The position numbers were made by a program, and so were the translations under genes. Of a stretch of 64,000 bases of DNA, positions 47,111 through 55,971 are shown piece by piece; positions within the stretch are counted from its first letter, which is position 1, and each line of letters opens with the position of its first letter. A model generated the notes under the pieces. It made no database searches, was not told the DNA's origin, and saw only the letters and a program-made list of their open reading frames with translations. The DNA is from Catenuloplanes niger (GTDB taxonomy: Bacteria > Actinomycetota > Actinomycetes > Mycobacteriales > Micromonosporaceae): NCBI RefSeq assembly GCF_031458255.1, contig NZ_JAVDYC010000001.1:3481001-3545000 (forward strand), read 5' to 3'.

Positions 47111-48799
47111 ATGCGTGATTTGCCGCGGCGGGATCCGGGAGTCGCCGACCACCGGTCGGCGGGCCGGCTGCTGTGGTGGATGGTCCGCCGGGTCCGGCAC
47201 AAGCTGGCCGTCTCGGTCGGGCTCGGCGTGGTGTGGATGTGCTCGACGGCGCTGGCACCGGCGCTGATCGGGATCGCGATCGACCGCGGCGTGACCGGCC
47301 GGGACGCCGGCGCGCTCACCGCCTGGGCCGGTGCCGTCCTCGCCCTCGGCGTGGTGCAGGCCATGGCCGGGATGCTCCGGCACCGGTACGGCGCGCACAA
47401 CTGGCTCGACACCGCGTACGGCACCGTGCAGCTCACGGTGCGGCAGTCCGCCCGGCTCGGCGCGGCACTCCCCCGCCGGATGTCCAGCGGCGAGGTGGTC
47501 AGCATCGGCGTCTCGGACATCGAGCAGCTGGGCAGCGCCATCGAGATCGTCGACCGGGCGATCGGCGCGGTCGCCGCGGTCGTGGTCATCACCGCGATCA
47601 TGCTGGGCACGTCCGTCCAGCTCGGCCTGGTGGTGCTGATCGGCGTGCCGCTGCTGCTCGCCGCGGTCGCGCTGCTGCTCCGCCCGTTGCAGGCCCGGCA
47701 GGAGGCGTACCGCACGCGCCAGGGCAAGCTCACCACCCGGGCCGCGGACATCGTCACCGGGCTGCGCGTGCTGCGCGGCGTCGGCGGCGAGCAGCTGTTC
47801 GCGGCCGGCTACCGCGGCGAGTCGCAGCAGTTGCGGGCCGCCGGGGTACGGGTGGGACGCGTCGGCGCCGTGCTGGAGGCGACCCAGGTGCTGCTCCCCG
47901 GGCTGTTCCTGGCGCTGGTCGTCTGGCTCGGCGCGCGGCTCGTGCTGACCGGTGACCTCACCGCCGGCCAGCTCGTCGCGTTCTACGGCTACACCGTGTT
48001 CCTGGCCCCGCCGCTGCGCACGATCACCGAGGCCGCCGACAAGGTCGCGGTCGCGCTGGTCTCCGCGCGGCGCGTGGTGCGGCTGCTCGGACTCGACCCG
48101 GACCCGGCCTCGCCGGCGCACCCGGTGCCGATGCCCCGGCAGCCGGCCGTGCTCGCCGATCCGCGCTCCGGGCTGCTGGTGCGCCCGGGTGTGCTGACCG
48201 CGATCGCGGCGGCCGACCCGGCGGACGCGGCCGCGATCGCGGAGCGGCTGGCCCGGTTCACCGACTCGGAGGCGCGGCTCGGCGACGTACCGCTGCGGGA
48301 TCTTGATGTTGCGCAACTGCGGTCCCGGGTGCTGCTCGCGGAGAACGAGGCGCGGCTGTTCGCCGGCCCGCTGCGCGAGGCGCTGGGCGGCGGCCCGGTC
48401 GAGGACGCACTGCGCACGGCCGCGGCGGAGGACATCGTGGACGCGCTGCCGGACCGGCTGGAGACCGAGATCGCGGCGCGTGGCCGCGAGTTCTCCGGCG
48501 GGCAGCAGCAACGACTGCGACTGGTCCGGGCGCTGCGCGCGGACCCGGAGATCCTGATCCTGGTGGAGCCGACCAGTGCGGTCGACGCGCACACCGAGGC
48601 GCGGATCGCGGCCCGGCTCGGGCCGGCCCGCGCCGGGCGCACCACCGTGGTCTGCACGACCAGCCCGTTGGTGCTGACGCACGCGGACCGGGTCTGCTAC
48701 GTCGAGGACGGCAAGGTCATCGCGGAGGGCACCCATCGCGAGCTGCTCACCGCCGAACCCCGCTACGCCGCGACGGTCACCCGCCAGGAGGCGTCATGA
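47111..48799 (+). CDS. ABC exporter subunit with degenerate nucleotide-binding domain
   Basis: A 562-residue membrane-fused ABC protein. Residues ~25-315 are six membrane helices (ABC_membrane; e.g. AVVVITAIMLGTSVQLGLVV). The nucleotide domain is abnormal. Where Walker A should be it reads TAIAAADPADAAAIAERL, with no GxxGxGKS/T. Walker B is ILILVEPTSAVD, with the Asp replaced by Val485. The Q-loop Gln is Glu and the switch His is lost. The signature FSGGQQQRLRLVRAL (461-475) is intact. It thus cannot bind ATP at its own site but can complete the site of the partner protein. It overlaps that gene by 4 bp (ATGA). The substrate may be the methylated product of the neighbour (inference). Confidence 0.93.
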   Translation: MRDLPRRDPGVADHRSAGRLLWWMVRRVRHKLAVSVGLGVVWMCSTALAPALIGIAIDRGVTGRDAGALTAWAGAVLALGVVQAMAGMLRHRYGAHNWLDTAYGTVQLTVRQSARLGAALPRRMSSGEVVSIGVSDIEQLGSAIEIVDRAIGAVAAVVVITAIMLGTSVQLGLVVLIGVPLLLAAVALLLRPLQARQEAYRTRQGKLTTRAADIVTGLRVLRGVGGEQLFAAGYRGESQQLRAAGVRVGRVGAVLEATQVLLPGLFLALVVWLGARLVLTGDLTAGQLVAFYGYTVFLAPPLRTITEAADKVAVALVSARRVVRLLGLDPDPASPAHPVPMPRQPAVLADPRSGLLVRPGVLTAIAAADPADAAAIAERLARFTDSEARLGDVPLRDLDVAQLRSRVLLAENEARLFAGPLREALGGGPVEDALRTAAAEDIVDALPDRLETEIAARGREFSGGQQQRLRLVRALRADPEILILVEPTSAVDAHTEARIAARLGPARAGRTTVVCTTSPLVLTHADRVCYVEDGKVIAEGTHRELLTAEPRYAATVTRQEAS

Positions 48800-50529
48800 C
48801 GCTGCTGCCGATCGCCGACGGCGACCAGGTCCGGCGGTACGTGCTGGGCCTGTTCCGCCGGCACCCGCGCGAGCTCGCCGTGATGCTCAGCCTGCACGGG
48901 CTCGGTGCGCTCTGCGGGCTGGCCGCACCCTGGCTGCTCGGCGAGCTCGTCGAGACGATCCGTGGTGGCGGCACGGCCGGCACGCTGGACCGGGCCGGGC
49001 TGGCGCTGGCCGGGTTCGTGATCGCCCAGAGCGTGCTGGTGTACTTCGCGCGGTACGCGTCCGCCCGGCTCGGTGAGCGGGTGCTGGCCGAGCTGCGCGA
49101 GGAGTTCGTCGACCGGGTGCTGGCCGTGCCGATCGGGACCGTGGAGCGGGCCGGCACCGGTGACCTGCTCACCCGGACCACCCGGGACGTCTCCTCGCTC
49201 GCGTACAGCGTGCGGTGGGCCGCGCCGGAGATCCTCACCGCGCTGATCACCATCGTGCTGCTGATCGGCGCGCTCGCGCTGGTGTCGCCGCTGTTCCTGC
49301 TGGCCCCGCTGGTCGCGGTGCCGACGCTGTGGCCGGCGACCCGGTGGTACCTGCGCCGCGCCGCCGGCGGCTACCTGCGCGAGCGGGCCGCGTACGCGCG
49401 GATCACCGAGAGCCTGGCCGAGACGGTCGAGGGCGCGCGGACCGTGGACGCGCTGCGGCTGCACGAGCACCGGCGGCGGCAGACGGACACGGACATCGGC
49501 GGCTCCTTCCGGGCCGAGCGCTACACGCTGTTCCTGCGCTCGGTCTGGTTCCCGCTGGCGGACACGTCCTACGTGCTGCCGATCGCCGGGACACTGCTGC
49601 TCGGCGGGCTGTACTACGCGAACGGCTGGATGACGCTGGGCAGCGTGATCGCGGCCGTGCTCTACATGCAGCAACTGGTCGGGCCGGTCGACCAGGTGCT
49701 CTCCTGGCTGGAGGACCTCCAGGAGGGACAGGCCGCGCTGGCCCGGGTGATCGGCGTCGGCAACGTCACCACCGCGCCGGACGGTGCGGACGGCGTCCCG
49801 CGCGGGAACGGCATCCGGCTCGACGACGTGACGTTCGGCTACCTGCCCGGCCGCCCGGTGCTGCGCGGCGTCTCGCTGGACATCGCGCCCGGTGAACGGC
49901 TCGCGGTGGTCGGACCGTCCGGCGCCGGCAAGTCCACGCTCGGCCGGCTGCTGGCCGGCGTGCACCGGCCGGACTCCGGCGCGCTCACGGTCGGCGGCGT
50001 GCCGGTGACGGCGCTCCCGCCGGAACGGCTGCGCGGCGAGGTCGCGCTGGTCACCCAGGAGCACCACGTGTTCGCCGGGACGCTGCGCTTCAACGTGGTG
50101 CTGGCCCGGCCCACCGCCGCCACCGAACAGGTGCGCGACGCGCTGGCCGCGGTGGACGCGCTCGGCTGGGCCACCGAACTGCCGGACGGGCTGGAGACCG
50201 TGGTCGGCGAGGGCGGGCACCCGCTCACGCCGGCGCAGGCACAGCAGGTGGCGCTGGCCCGGCTGGTCCTCGCCGACCCGCACACGCTGGTGCTGGACGA
50301 GGCGACCTCGCTGCTCGACCCGCGGGCGGCCCGGTCGCTGGAGCGCTCGCTCGCGGCCGTGCTGGCCGGCCGGACCGTGGTGGCGATCGCGCACCGGCTG
50401 TTCTCCGCGCACGACGCGGACCGGGTGGCGGTGGTGGAGGACGGCCGGATCGTGGAGTGCGGCTCGCACGACGACCTGCTCGCCGCGAACGGCTCCTACG
50501 CCGCGCTCTGGCGTTCCTGGCAGAGCTGA
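48796..50529 (+). CDS. ABC exporter subunit with active ATP site but altered signature
   Basis: A 577-residue partner of the preceding protein. Six membrane helices (~30-290) are followed by a nucleotide domain with intact Walker A (GPSGAGKSTLGRLL, ~373-381), Q-loop (ALVTQEHHVF), Walker B (TLVLDEATSLLD) and switch His (VVAIAHRLFSAHD). The signature LSGGQ has become LTPAQ (477-481). Its ATP site therefore needs the FSGGQ of the first subunit, and the other composite site is doubly dead. This fits a heterodimeric exporter with one hydrolytic site. Confidence 0.94.
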   Translation: MTLLPIADGDQVRRYVLGLFRRHPRELAVMLSLHGLGALCGLAAPWLLGELVETIRGGGTAGTLDRAGLALAGFVIAQSVLVYFARYASARLGERVLAELREEFVDRVLAVPIGTVERAGTGDLLTRTTRDVSSLAYSVRWAAPEILTALITIVLLIGALALVSPLFLLAPLVAVPTLWPATRWYLRRAAGGYLRERAAYARITESLAETVEGARTVDALRLHEHRRRQTDTDIGGSFRAERYTLFLRSVWFPLADTSYVLPIAGTLLLGGLYYANGWMTLGSVIAAVLYMQQLVGPVDQVLSWLEDLQEGQAALARVIGVGNVTTAPDGADGVPRGNGIRLDDVTFGYLPGRPVLRGVSLDIAPGERLAVVGPSGAGKSTLGRLLAGVHRPDSGALTVGGVPVTALPPERLRGEVALVTQEHHVFAGTLRFNVVLARPTAATEQVRDALAAVDALGWATELPDGLETVVGEGGHPLTPAQAQQVALARLVLADPHTLVLDEATSLLDPRAARSLERSLAAVLAGRTVVAIAHRLFSAHDADRVAVVEDGRIVECGSHDDLLAANGSYAALWRSWQS

Positions 50530-50567
50530 TCCCCGGCGCAGCCCGGCCATCCACGTCGGTACCGGGC

Positions 50568-52235
50568 CTAGAAATCCCAGACCGACACGCCGCCGGTACG
50601 GACGGGAGCGCGCCCGGTCAGGTCGGTGAGCAGCGACTCCACGGCCGCGCGGTGCGGCTGGTCGTTCGGCAGCACGAGCACGGACGTCTCCCAGTAGGCC
50701 ACGTCCGCGATGAACGCGACGCGGTCCGCCGGGGTCAGCGGCGGGACGAACCCGGTCGCGCTCACCGACACGATCAGCGCGTGCGTCGGCCGGCGCGCCG
50801 GGCCGAACATGGCACGCCCGTCCGCGGTCGGGTCCGGCCCGAGGAAGTAGCCGAGCGCCAGCGGGAAGTCCAGGCCGGTCCGGGCGGCCCAGCGCATGCC
50901 GGTGGTGTCCGTCCACACCCGCGGCGCGACCAGCATGCTGCCGCCGTCCGCGAGGTGCTCGCGGTAACCACGCTCGGCGATGTAGGCCGGGACGGCGCTG
51001 ATCTGCTTCGTGGCCAGCGGCATCGGCACGATCGGCAGCAGCGCGAACGCGACCAGCGCCGTCGACGCCCGGGAGCGGTCCACCGCGAGCGCCAGCAGCA
51101 GGCCGACGCACGGGATCGCGATCAGCGACAGGCGCGTCGGCACCACGGAGTCGAACAGCGGCAGGTGCGCGAACGGCTCCCACGGGCCGGGGCGGGTCAC
51201 GTCGCCGTACCCGTTCACGATCACGTCCCGGCCGATCGACAGGACCGCGAAGAGCACGGCGGTGCAGGCGGCGGCGAGCGCGGCGGCGCGGTCCCGGAGC
51301 AGGACCGCAAGCACGACGAACGCGACCACCAGCGGGATGCCGAACGACGCGTTCTGCTCGGTCGCGTTCGGCGAGAGATGACCGAACGGCGAGACCGGCC
51401 CGGCCAGCGAGTGGGTGGCGAACGAGACGAACGCGGCCACATCGTTGCCGTAACCGGTAGTGAACTCCGGCACGCCCCGGTAGCTGCCCGGGCCGGTGAA
51501 CTGCACCCACAGCGGGTACGCGACCAGCGGGGCCGCGACCGCGAGCGCGATGCCGAGGTTCGTCAGGAACCGCCGCCGGTCCACCTCCTGCCGGCGCAAC
51601 GCCAGGAAGAGCAGGCCGAAGACCGCACAGCCCAGGCCGGTGAAGAACAGCGACTCCTCGTTGATGAAGACCTGCCACGCCATCAGCAGGCCGAGCAGCA
51701 GGCTTCTGCGCGGGCTCGGGCTCGCGCCGAAGAGCAGGTGGACGATGAACGGGAGCAGGAACTGGGCGGTCCAGTTCGGGTGGCCCTGCGCGTGCGTGTA
51801 GATGCCTGGCGCGAAGCCGCAGAACGCGCCGCCGACCCAGGCCGCGGCCGGTGACACGGCCAGCCTGCGCAGGAACACCCAGAACCAGCCGTACGCGGTG
51901 AGCGCCAGGCCGAGCAGCACCAGCAGCGCGATCGTGGCGGCCGGGCCGGCCAGCAGCGTGACCGGCGCCAGCGGGACGCCGAGGCCGAGCACGGACGTGT
52001 TCGCCATCAGGTTCACGCCGAGCGGCACGTTGAGCCGGTCGGTGACGAACGGGTCGCCGGCGTCACCGGTCACCAGCGCGGCGGCCCGGGCCAGCACGTA
52101 CTCGAAGAACGCGTGATCGCCCTCGTTGGCCTCCGGCACGGCCCGGTCCAGATCCCGCCACAGCGGCACGGTCAGGAGCAGAGCCATCAGAAGGTACGTG
52201 GTGAGCGCCGCGATGTGCTTCCCGATCCGGGTCAC
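50568..52235 (-). CDS. Polytopic membrane protein, GT-C-like
   Basis: A 555-residue integral membrane protein with about ten hydrophobic segments, such as HIAALTTYLLMALLLTVPLW and LLVLLGLALTAYGWFWVFLR, and a short C-terminal soluble part (~450-555). The first extracytoplasmic loop contains NEGDHAFFEY, an acidic pair of the kind that marks GT-C glycosyltransferases using polyprenyl-linked sugars. I cannot assign a named family. GTG 52235 is chosen because the residues upstream are Arg-rich and non-membrane. Alternatively it could be an uncharacterised YfhO-like protein. It is convergent with the exporter operon. Confidence 0.75.
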   Translation of the reverse strand: MTRIGKHIAALTTYLLMALLLTVPLWRDLDRAVPEANEGDHAFFEYVLARAAALVTGDAGDPFVTDRLNVPLGVNLMANTSVLGLGVPLAPVTLLAGPAATIALLVLLGLALTAYGWFWVFLRRLAVSPAAAWVGGAFCGFAPGIYTHAQGHPNWTAQFLLPFIVHLLFGASPSPRRSLLLGLLMAWQVFINEESLFFTGLGCAVFGLLFLALRRQEVDRRRFLTNLGIALAVAAPLVAYPLWVQFTGPGSYRGVPEFTTGYGNDVAAFVSFATHSLAGPVSPFGHLSPNATEQNASFGIPLVVAFVVLAVLLRDRAAALAAACTAVLFAVLSIGRDVIVNGYGDVTRPGPWEPFAHLPLFDSVVPTRLSLIAIPCVGLLLALAVDRSRASTALVAFALLPIVPMPLATKQISAVPAYIAERGYREHLADGGSMLVAPRVWTDTTGMRWAARTGLDFPLALGYFLGPDPTADGRAMFGPARRPTHALIVSVSATGFVPPLTPADRVAFIADVAYWETSVLVLPNDQPHRAAVESLLTDLTGRAPVRTGGVSVWDF

Positions 52236-52282
52236 CGATGCATGATAGGGCCTAGCCGGCGTCGATTCCGGACATCTCGGCC

Positions 52283-52546
52283 TTATCGGTCGACCTGGGT
52301 GAACTCCCAGACGTGCGGCGACCGTGCGACCAGGTGCTCCGGCGGCTCGGGAAGGTCCACCGGGCCGCTGCGCCACTTCGAGATCACCACGAGCCGGTTG
52401 TCCGCCGAGGAGAACACCTCGGTGGACATGTGCAGCGGGTAGACCTCGATCGACGGGACCGCGGCGTCGCACACCCAGGTGAGCAGCTCCGCGTGACCCG
52501 TGGGCCGGGCCTTGACCTCCCACATCCGAACGATCACGTCCGGCAT
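52283..52546 (-). CDS. Small ABM-like hypothetical protein
   Basis: An 87-residue cytoplasmic protein, MPDVIVRMWEVKARPTGHAE, then SIEVYPLHMSTEVFSSADNR. Its length, the Trp/His content and the ending RSPHVWEFTQVDR resemble the dimeric alpha-beta barrel (antibiotic biosynthesis monooxygenase-like) fold, but no catalytic residues are certain. ATG 52546 has GGAGGAGGGG upstream, a very strong ribosome site. It lies between the acetyltransferase and the GT-C-like gene on the same strand. Function unknown. Confidence 0.7.
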   Translation of the reverse strand: MPDVIVRMWEVKARPTGHAELLTWVCDAAVPSIEVYPLHMSTEVFSSADNRLVVISKWRSGPVDLPEPPEHLVARSPHVWEFTQVDR

Positions 52547-52602
52547 CGCCCCCTCCTCCCCTGGCGGTGAAACTCTTTCATCCGCGGGGATGACTCCGGA
52601 GG

Positions 52603-53046
52603 CTACCGTTCCCGCTCCATGATCAGGGCATCGGTGTTGCTCGGCTGGTAGTAACCCCGGCGGATGCCGATCCCCTCGAAACCGTACGTGCCGTAGAGAC
52701 GCTGCGCGGGCACGTTGTCCACCGCGACCTCCAGCAACACCCGCTCGGCGCCGCGCCGGTCCGCCTCGGCCAGCAGCGTCTCCAGCAGCGCGCGGCCGAC
52801 GCCGTGCCGCTGCCGGTCGCGGCGGACCGCGATGTTCTGCACCCAGGCGTCCGGCTCCTGCATCGCGAGCCCGGCATATCCGTCCACCCGGCCGTCGCCG
52901 TCCAGTGACACCACGTAGTAGTGACCGTTCGCCAGTTCGTTCCAGAACATGCCGGCGGTCCACTTCTCGACGCCGAACAGGTCGGCCTCGATCGGCAGCA
53001 ACTCGTCGATGTGCCACCAGCGCAGCGGCCGGATCGCGTCACTCAT
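52603..53046 (-). CDS. rimI: GNAT acetyltransferase, RimI-like
   Basis: A 147-residue N-acetyltransferase. The start MSDAIRPLRWWHIDELLPIE, the acceptor region SKWTAGMFWNELANGHYYVV-like segment (EKWTAGMFWNELANG) and the acetyl-CoA motif VRRDRQRHGVGRALLETLL match RimI, which acetylates the N-terminal Ala of ribosomal protein S18. Most actinobacteria have rimI beside tsaB and tsaD; here it stands alone, divergent from alr, so a RimI-like paralogue cannot be excluded. An in-frame GTG at 53058 is an alternative start. Confidence 0.85.
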   Translation of the reverse strand: MSDAIRPLRWWHIDELLPIEADLFGVEKWTAGMFWNELANGHYYVVSLDGDGRVDGYAGLAMQEPDAWVQNIAVRRDRQRHGVGRALLETLLAEADRRGAERVLLEVAVDNVPAQRLYGTYGFEGIGIRRGYYQPSNTDALIMERER

Positions 53047-53127
53047 CGCCGGAACCATAGCGCCTGCACGGGAAGTGCCATGTCACAAGGGGTGCGCGGC
53101 TCTGTGACCGGTCAGTAGGCTGGGGCC

Positions 53128-54258
53128 ATGTGGCAGGCCGAAGTTCGAGTTGATCTCGACGCGATCCGGGCGAACGTGGCCCACCTCGTCGCCGGGACCA
53201 GCGCCGAGGTCATGGCGGTGGTCAAGAGCGACGGGTACGGGCACGGCATGGTCGCTTCCGCGCGCGCGGCTCTGGACGGCGGCGCCACCTGGCTCGGCGT
53301 CGCGTCGCTGCCCGAGGCGCTGACGCTGCGTGAGTCCGGGCTGACCGCGCCGATCCTCTCCTGGCTGATCGTCCCCGGCCTGCCGCTGCACGACGCGATC
53401 GCGGCCGACATCGACCTGAGCGTCGCCACGCTCGGCCTGCTGGACGAGGTGGTCACCGCGGCCGAGCGGGCCGAGCGCGTCGCCCGCGTGCACCTGAAGA
53501 TCGATACCGGGATGAGCCGCGGCGGCGCCACGCCCGCGGAGTGGCCGGTGCTGCTGGAGGCGGCCGCCAAGGCACAGTCCGACGGGCTGGTCGACGTGGT
53601 CGGCGTCTGGTCGCACCTCGGGTGCGCGGACGAGCCCGGCCACCCCAGCGTCGACGCGCAGCTGGCCGCGTTCCGGGACGGGCTGGAGGTGGCCGCCCGG
53701 TTCGGCATCCACCCGCGCTACCGCCACATCGCCAACTCGGCGGCGCTCCTCACCCGGCCGGACGCGCACTTCGACCTGGTCCGGCCCGGCCTCGCGATCT
53801 ACGGCCTGTCGCCGATGGGCGGGCGGGTCGCCGGGCTGCGGCCCGCGATGACCGCGCGGGCCCGGGTGATGCTGGCCAAGCGGGTACCGGCCGGCTCCGG
53901 CGTCTCCTACGGCCACACCTACGTCACGCCGGCCGAGTCCACGATCGCGGTGGTGCCGATCGGCTACGCCGACGGCGTGCCCCGGCACGCGTCCAACGGC
54001 GGCCCGGTCCAGATCGGCGGCCGGGTCCGGCCGATCGCCGGCCGCGTCTGCATGGACCAGTTCATGGTCGACTGCGGCGACGACCCGGTCCAGGCCGGCG
54101 ACCTGGTCACGCTCTTCGGCCCCGGCGACGGCGGCGAGCCCACCGTCGACGACTGGGCCGCCGCCTCCGGCACCATCAACTACGAGATCGTCGCCCGGTT
54201 CGGCAGCGCCCGGGTGACCCGCGTCTTCGACGGCCTGCACCCGGAGACCGGCTCATGA
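53128..54258 (+). CDS. alr: Alanine racemase
   Basis: A 376-residue PLP enzyme that makes D-alanine for peptidoglycan. The PLP lysine is Lys33 (AVVKSDGYGHGMV). The second catalytic residue is Tyr261 (SGVSYGHTYVTP), and the C-terminal beta domain has RVCMDQFMVD and GTINYEIVARFG. ATG at 53128 gives the standard N-terminus MWQAEVRVDLDAIRANVAHL. Its stop overlaps the next small gene (ATGA). Confidence 0.97.
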   Translation: MWQAEVRVDLDAIRANVAHLVAGTSAEVMAVVKSDGYGHGMVASARAALDGGATWLGVASLPEALTLRESGLTAPILSWLIVPGLPLHDAIAADIDLSVATLGLLDEVVTAAERAERVARVHLKIDTGMSRGGATPAEWPVLLEAAAKAQSDGLVDVVGVWSHLGCADEPGHPSVDAQLAAFRDGLEVAARFGIHPRYRHIANSAALLTRPDAHFDLVRPGLAIYGLSPMGGRVAGLRPAMTARARVMLAKRVPAGSGVSYGHTYVTPAESTIAVVPIGYADGVPRHASNGGPVQIGGRVRPIAGRVCMDQFMVDCGDDPVQAGDLVTLFGPGDGGEPTVDDWAAASGTINYEIVARFGSARVTRVFDGLHPETGS

Positions 54259-54752
54259 GCCCCACCCCCGGCCCGCTCCCGCCGGCCACCGGCCCGGCCA
54301 TGGTGGCCACCGGCCAGGTCCCGTCGACCACCGGCCAGCTCCCGCCGGCCGCCAGCCAGCTCCCGCCGACCACCGGCCCGGCCATGGCGGCCACCGGCCA
54401 GGTCCCGCCGACCCTCGGCCTGGCCATGGCAGCCACTGGTCTCGCCCCGACAATTCCCGGCCGGGTTCCACCGGCCACCGACCCGGTGCGACCGGGGCGG
54501 TCCCGCACACGCGGGACCAGCCGTTCAGCGTCGGCCGCCACAGGCCCACGGCGACCCCGTACACGCGGGGCTCGCGGCCCCGCGCCGGTCGACGCGGTGC
54601 GGAGCCGGCCGTGGTCACCCGGCGTGCGTGGAACCAGCGGCCCGACGCCGGCCGACGCGGTGCGGAGGCGACCGCGGCCGTCCGGCGTGAGCGGCCCGGC
54701 GGCTCGATTCGTCCGACAGCGTCATCGCAGCCTGGAGGAAGGGCAAGCATGA
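54255..54752 (+). CDS. Small Pro/Ala/Arg-rich protein between alr and a hydrolase
   Basis: A 165-residue open frame with ATGA overlaps at both ends, to alr upstream and to the hydrolase downstream. This argues that it is translated. The first ~75 residues are imperfect repeats of the type TTGPAMAATGQVPP. The rest is Arg/Pro-rich (e.g. RRPRTRGARGPAPVDAVRSR) with two near-repeats of the AVR..RP..GV.G.. kind. No domain, signal peptide or membrane helix is seen. It may be a disordered spacer protein, or simply DNA that kept the frame open by chance and repeat expansion. No known homologue. Confidence 0.45.
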   Translation: MSPTPGPLPPATGPAMVATGQVPSTTGQLPPAASQLPPTTGPAMAATGQVPPTLGLAMAATGLAPTIPGRVPPATDPVRPGRSRTRGTSRSASAATGPRRPRTRGARGPAPVDAVRSRPWSPGVRGTSGPTPADAVRRRPRPSGVSGPAARFVRQRHRSLEEGQA

Positions 54753-55900
54753 GTTCGGCGTCATCGTCCTCGTCGTCTCTCGTTTCGTCGGTCTTCACCC
54801 CCAAGGTCGGGAAACGCGCCGGGATCATCGGCGCGGTGGTCGGGCTCGCCGCCGCCGGCATCGCGGCCGGCGTCGCCGCCGAACGGACCATCGTGCGCCG
54901 CACCAAGCGCGGCACGATCGACCCGTACGCGGACGAGAAGTTCGGCGAGCAGCCCTACGACGAGTCCTTCATGATCACCGCGCCGGACGGGACGGACCTG
55001 CACGTCGAGGTGCTCGACCCGGTCGACGGGCTGGAGGTCGAGCCGGACTTCCCCGGCGTGACCGGCACCGACCTGGACGCCGAGCCCACCATCGTCTTCG
55101 TGCACGGCTTCTGCCTGGACATGGGCACGTTCTATTTCCAGCGCAAGGAGCTGGTGCGGCGCGGCGACTACCGGATGGTCTTCTACGACCAGCCCGGGCA
55201 CGGCCGCTCCGGCAAGCTGGAGTCCGGCGAATACCACCTGGAGGCGCTGGCCGAGTCGCTGAAGGCGGTCATCGAGGCCACCGTGCCGACCGGCCCGATC
55301 GTGCTGGTCGGCCACTCGATGGGCGGCATGACGATCATGGCGCTGGCCGAGAAGTACCCGGACCTGCTGCGCTCGCGGGTGTCCGGCGTCGTGCTGATGG
55401 CCACGTCCGGCGGCAAGCTGGAGGAGGCACGGCTCTCCCTGCCGTCGCTGGCCGCGCGGGCCGGTGCGCCGTTCCTGCCGGTCGTCGCCCGGACCACCCG
55501 GCTCACCGGCAGCGTCATCGACCGGGCCCGGCTCGCCTCCTCCGACCTGGCCTGGCTGCTCACCCGCCAGTTCGGCTTCGGCGGCAGCGCACCCAGCCCG
55601 GCGCTGGTCACGTTCGTCGAGTCGATGAACTCGCACACCACGGCCGACACGGTCACGCGCTACCTGCGGACGATCTACTCGCACGACCGGTTCCCCGCGC
55701 TGGACACGCTGCAGGACATCCCGACGCTGGTGATCGCGGGCGACAAGGACCAGATCCTGCCGGTCACCCACTCGCGTGAGATCGCACGCCACCTGCCGAA
55801 CGCGGAGTTCATCGAGATCCCGGACAGCGGACACGTGGTCATGCTGGAGCACGCGGACGAGGTGAACGCCGCGCTCCTCTCCTTCCTGGAGAAGCTGTGA
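54749..55900 (+). CDS. Alpha/beta-fold hydrolase with N-terminal membrane anchor
   Basis: A 383-residue hydrolase. A Ser-rich start and one hydrophobic segment (GIIGAVVGLAAAGIAAGVAA) precede the alpha/beta hydrolase core: TIVFVHGFCLDMGTFYFQRK, the nucleophile Ser190 in VLVGHSMGGMTIM, an acidic residue in IAGDKDQILPVTHS and the catalytic His in DSGHVVMLEH. ATG 54749 has GGAGGAAGGG upstream. In related actinobacteria a hydrolase of this type follows alr and precedes the tsa genes; here ung follows. Substrate unknown, probably a lipid or ester at the membrane. Confidence 0.92.
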   Translation: MSSASSSSSSLVSSVFTPKVGKRAGIIGAVVGLAAAGIAAGVAAERTIVRRTKRGTIDPYADEKFGEQPYDESFMITAPDGTDLHVEVLDPVDGLEVEPDFPGVTGTDLDAEPTIVFVHGFCLDMGTFYFQRKELVRRGDYRMVFYDQPGHGRSGKLESGEYHLEALAESLKAVIEATVPTGPIVLVGHSMGGMTIMALAEKYPDLLRSRVSGVVLMATSGGKLEEARLSLPSLAARAGAPFLPVVARTTRLTGSVIDRARLASSDLAWLLTRQFGFGGSAPSPALVTFVESMNSHTTADTVTRYLRTIYSHDRFPALDTLQDIPTLVIAGDKDQILPVTHSREIARHLPNAEFIEIPDSGHVVMLEHADEVNAALLSFLEKL

Positions 55901-55971
55901 CGGTTCTGTCGCACCCGTCCGATACGGTGCGACCGCACGTCCCGTAGTTCCCCTGTGGAGGAGTTGCCAGC

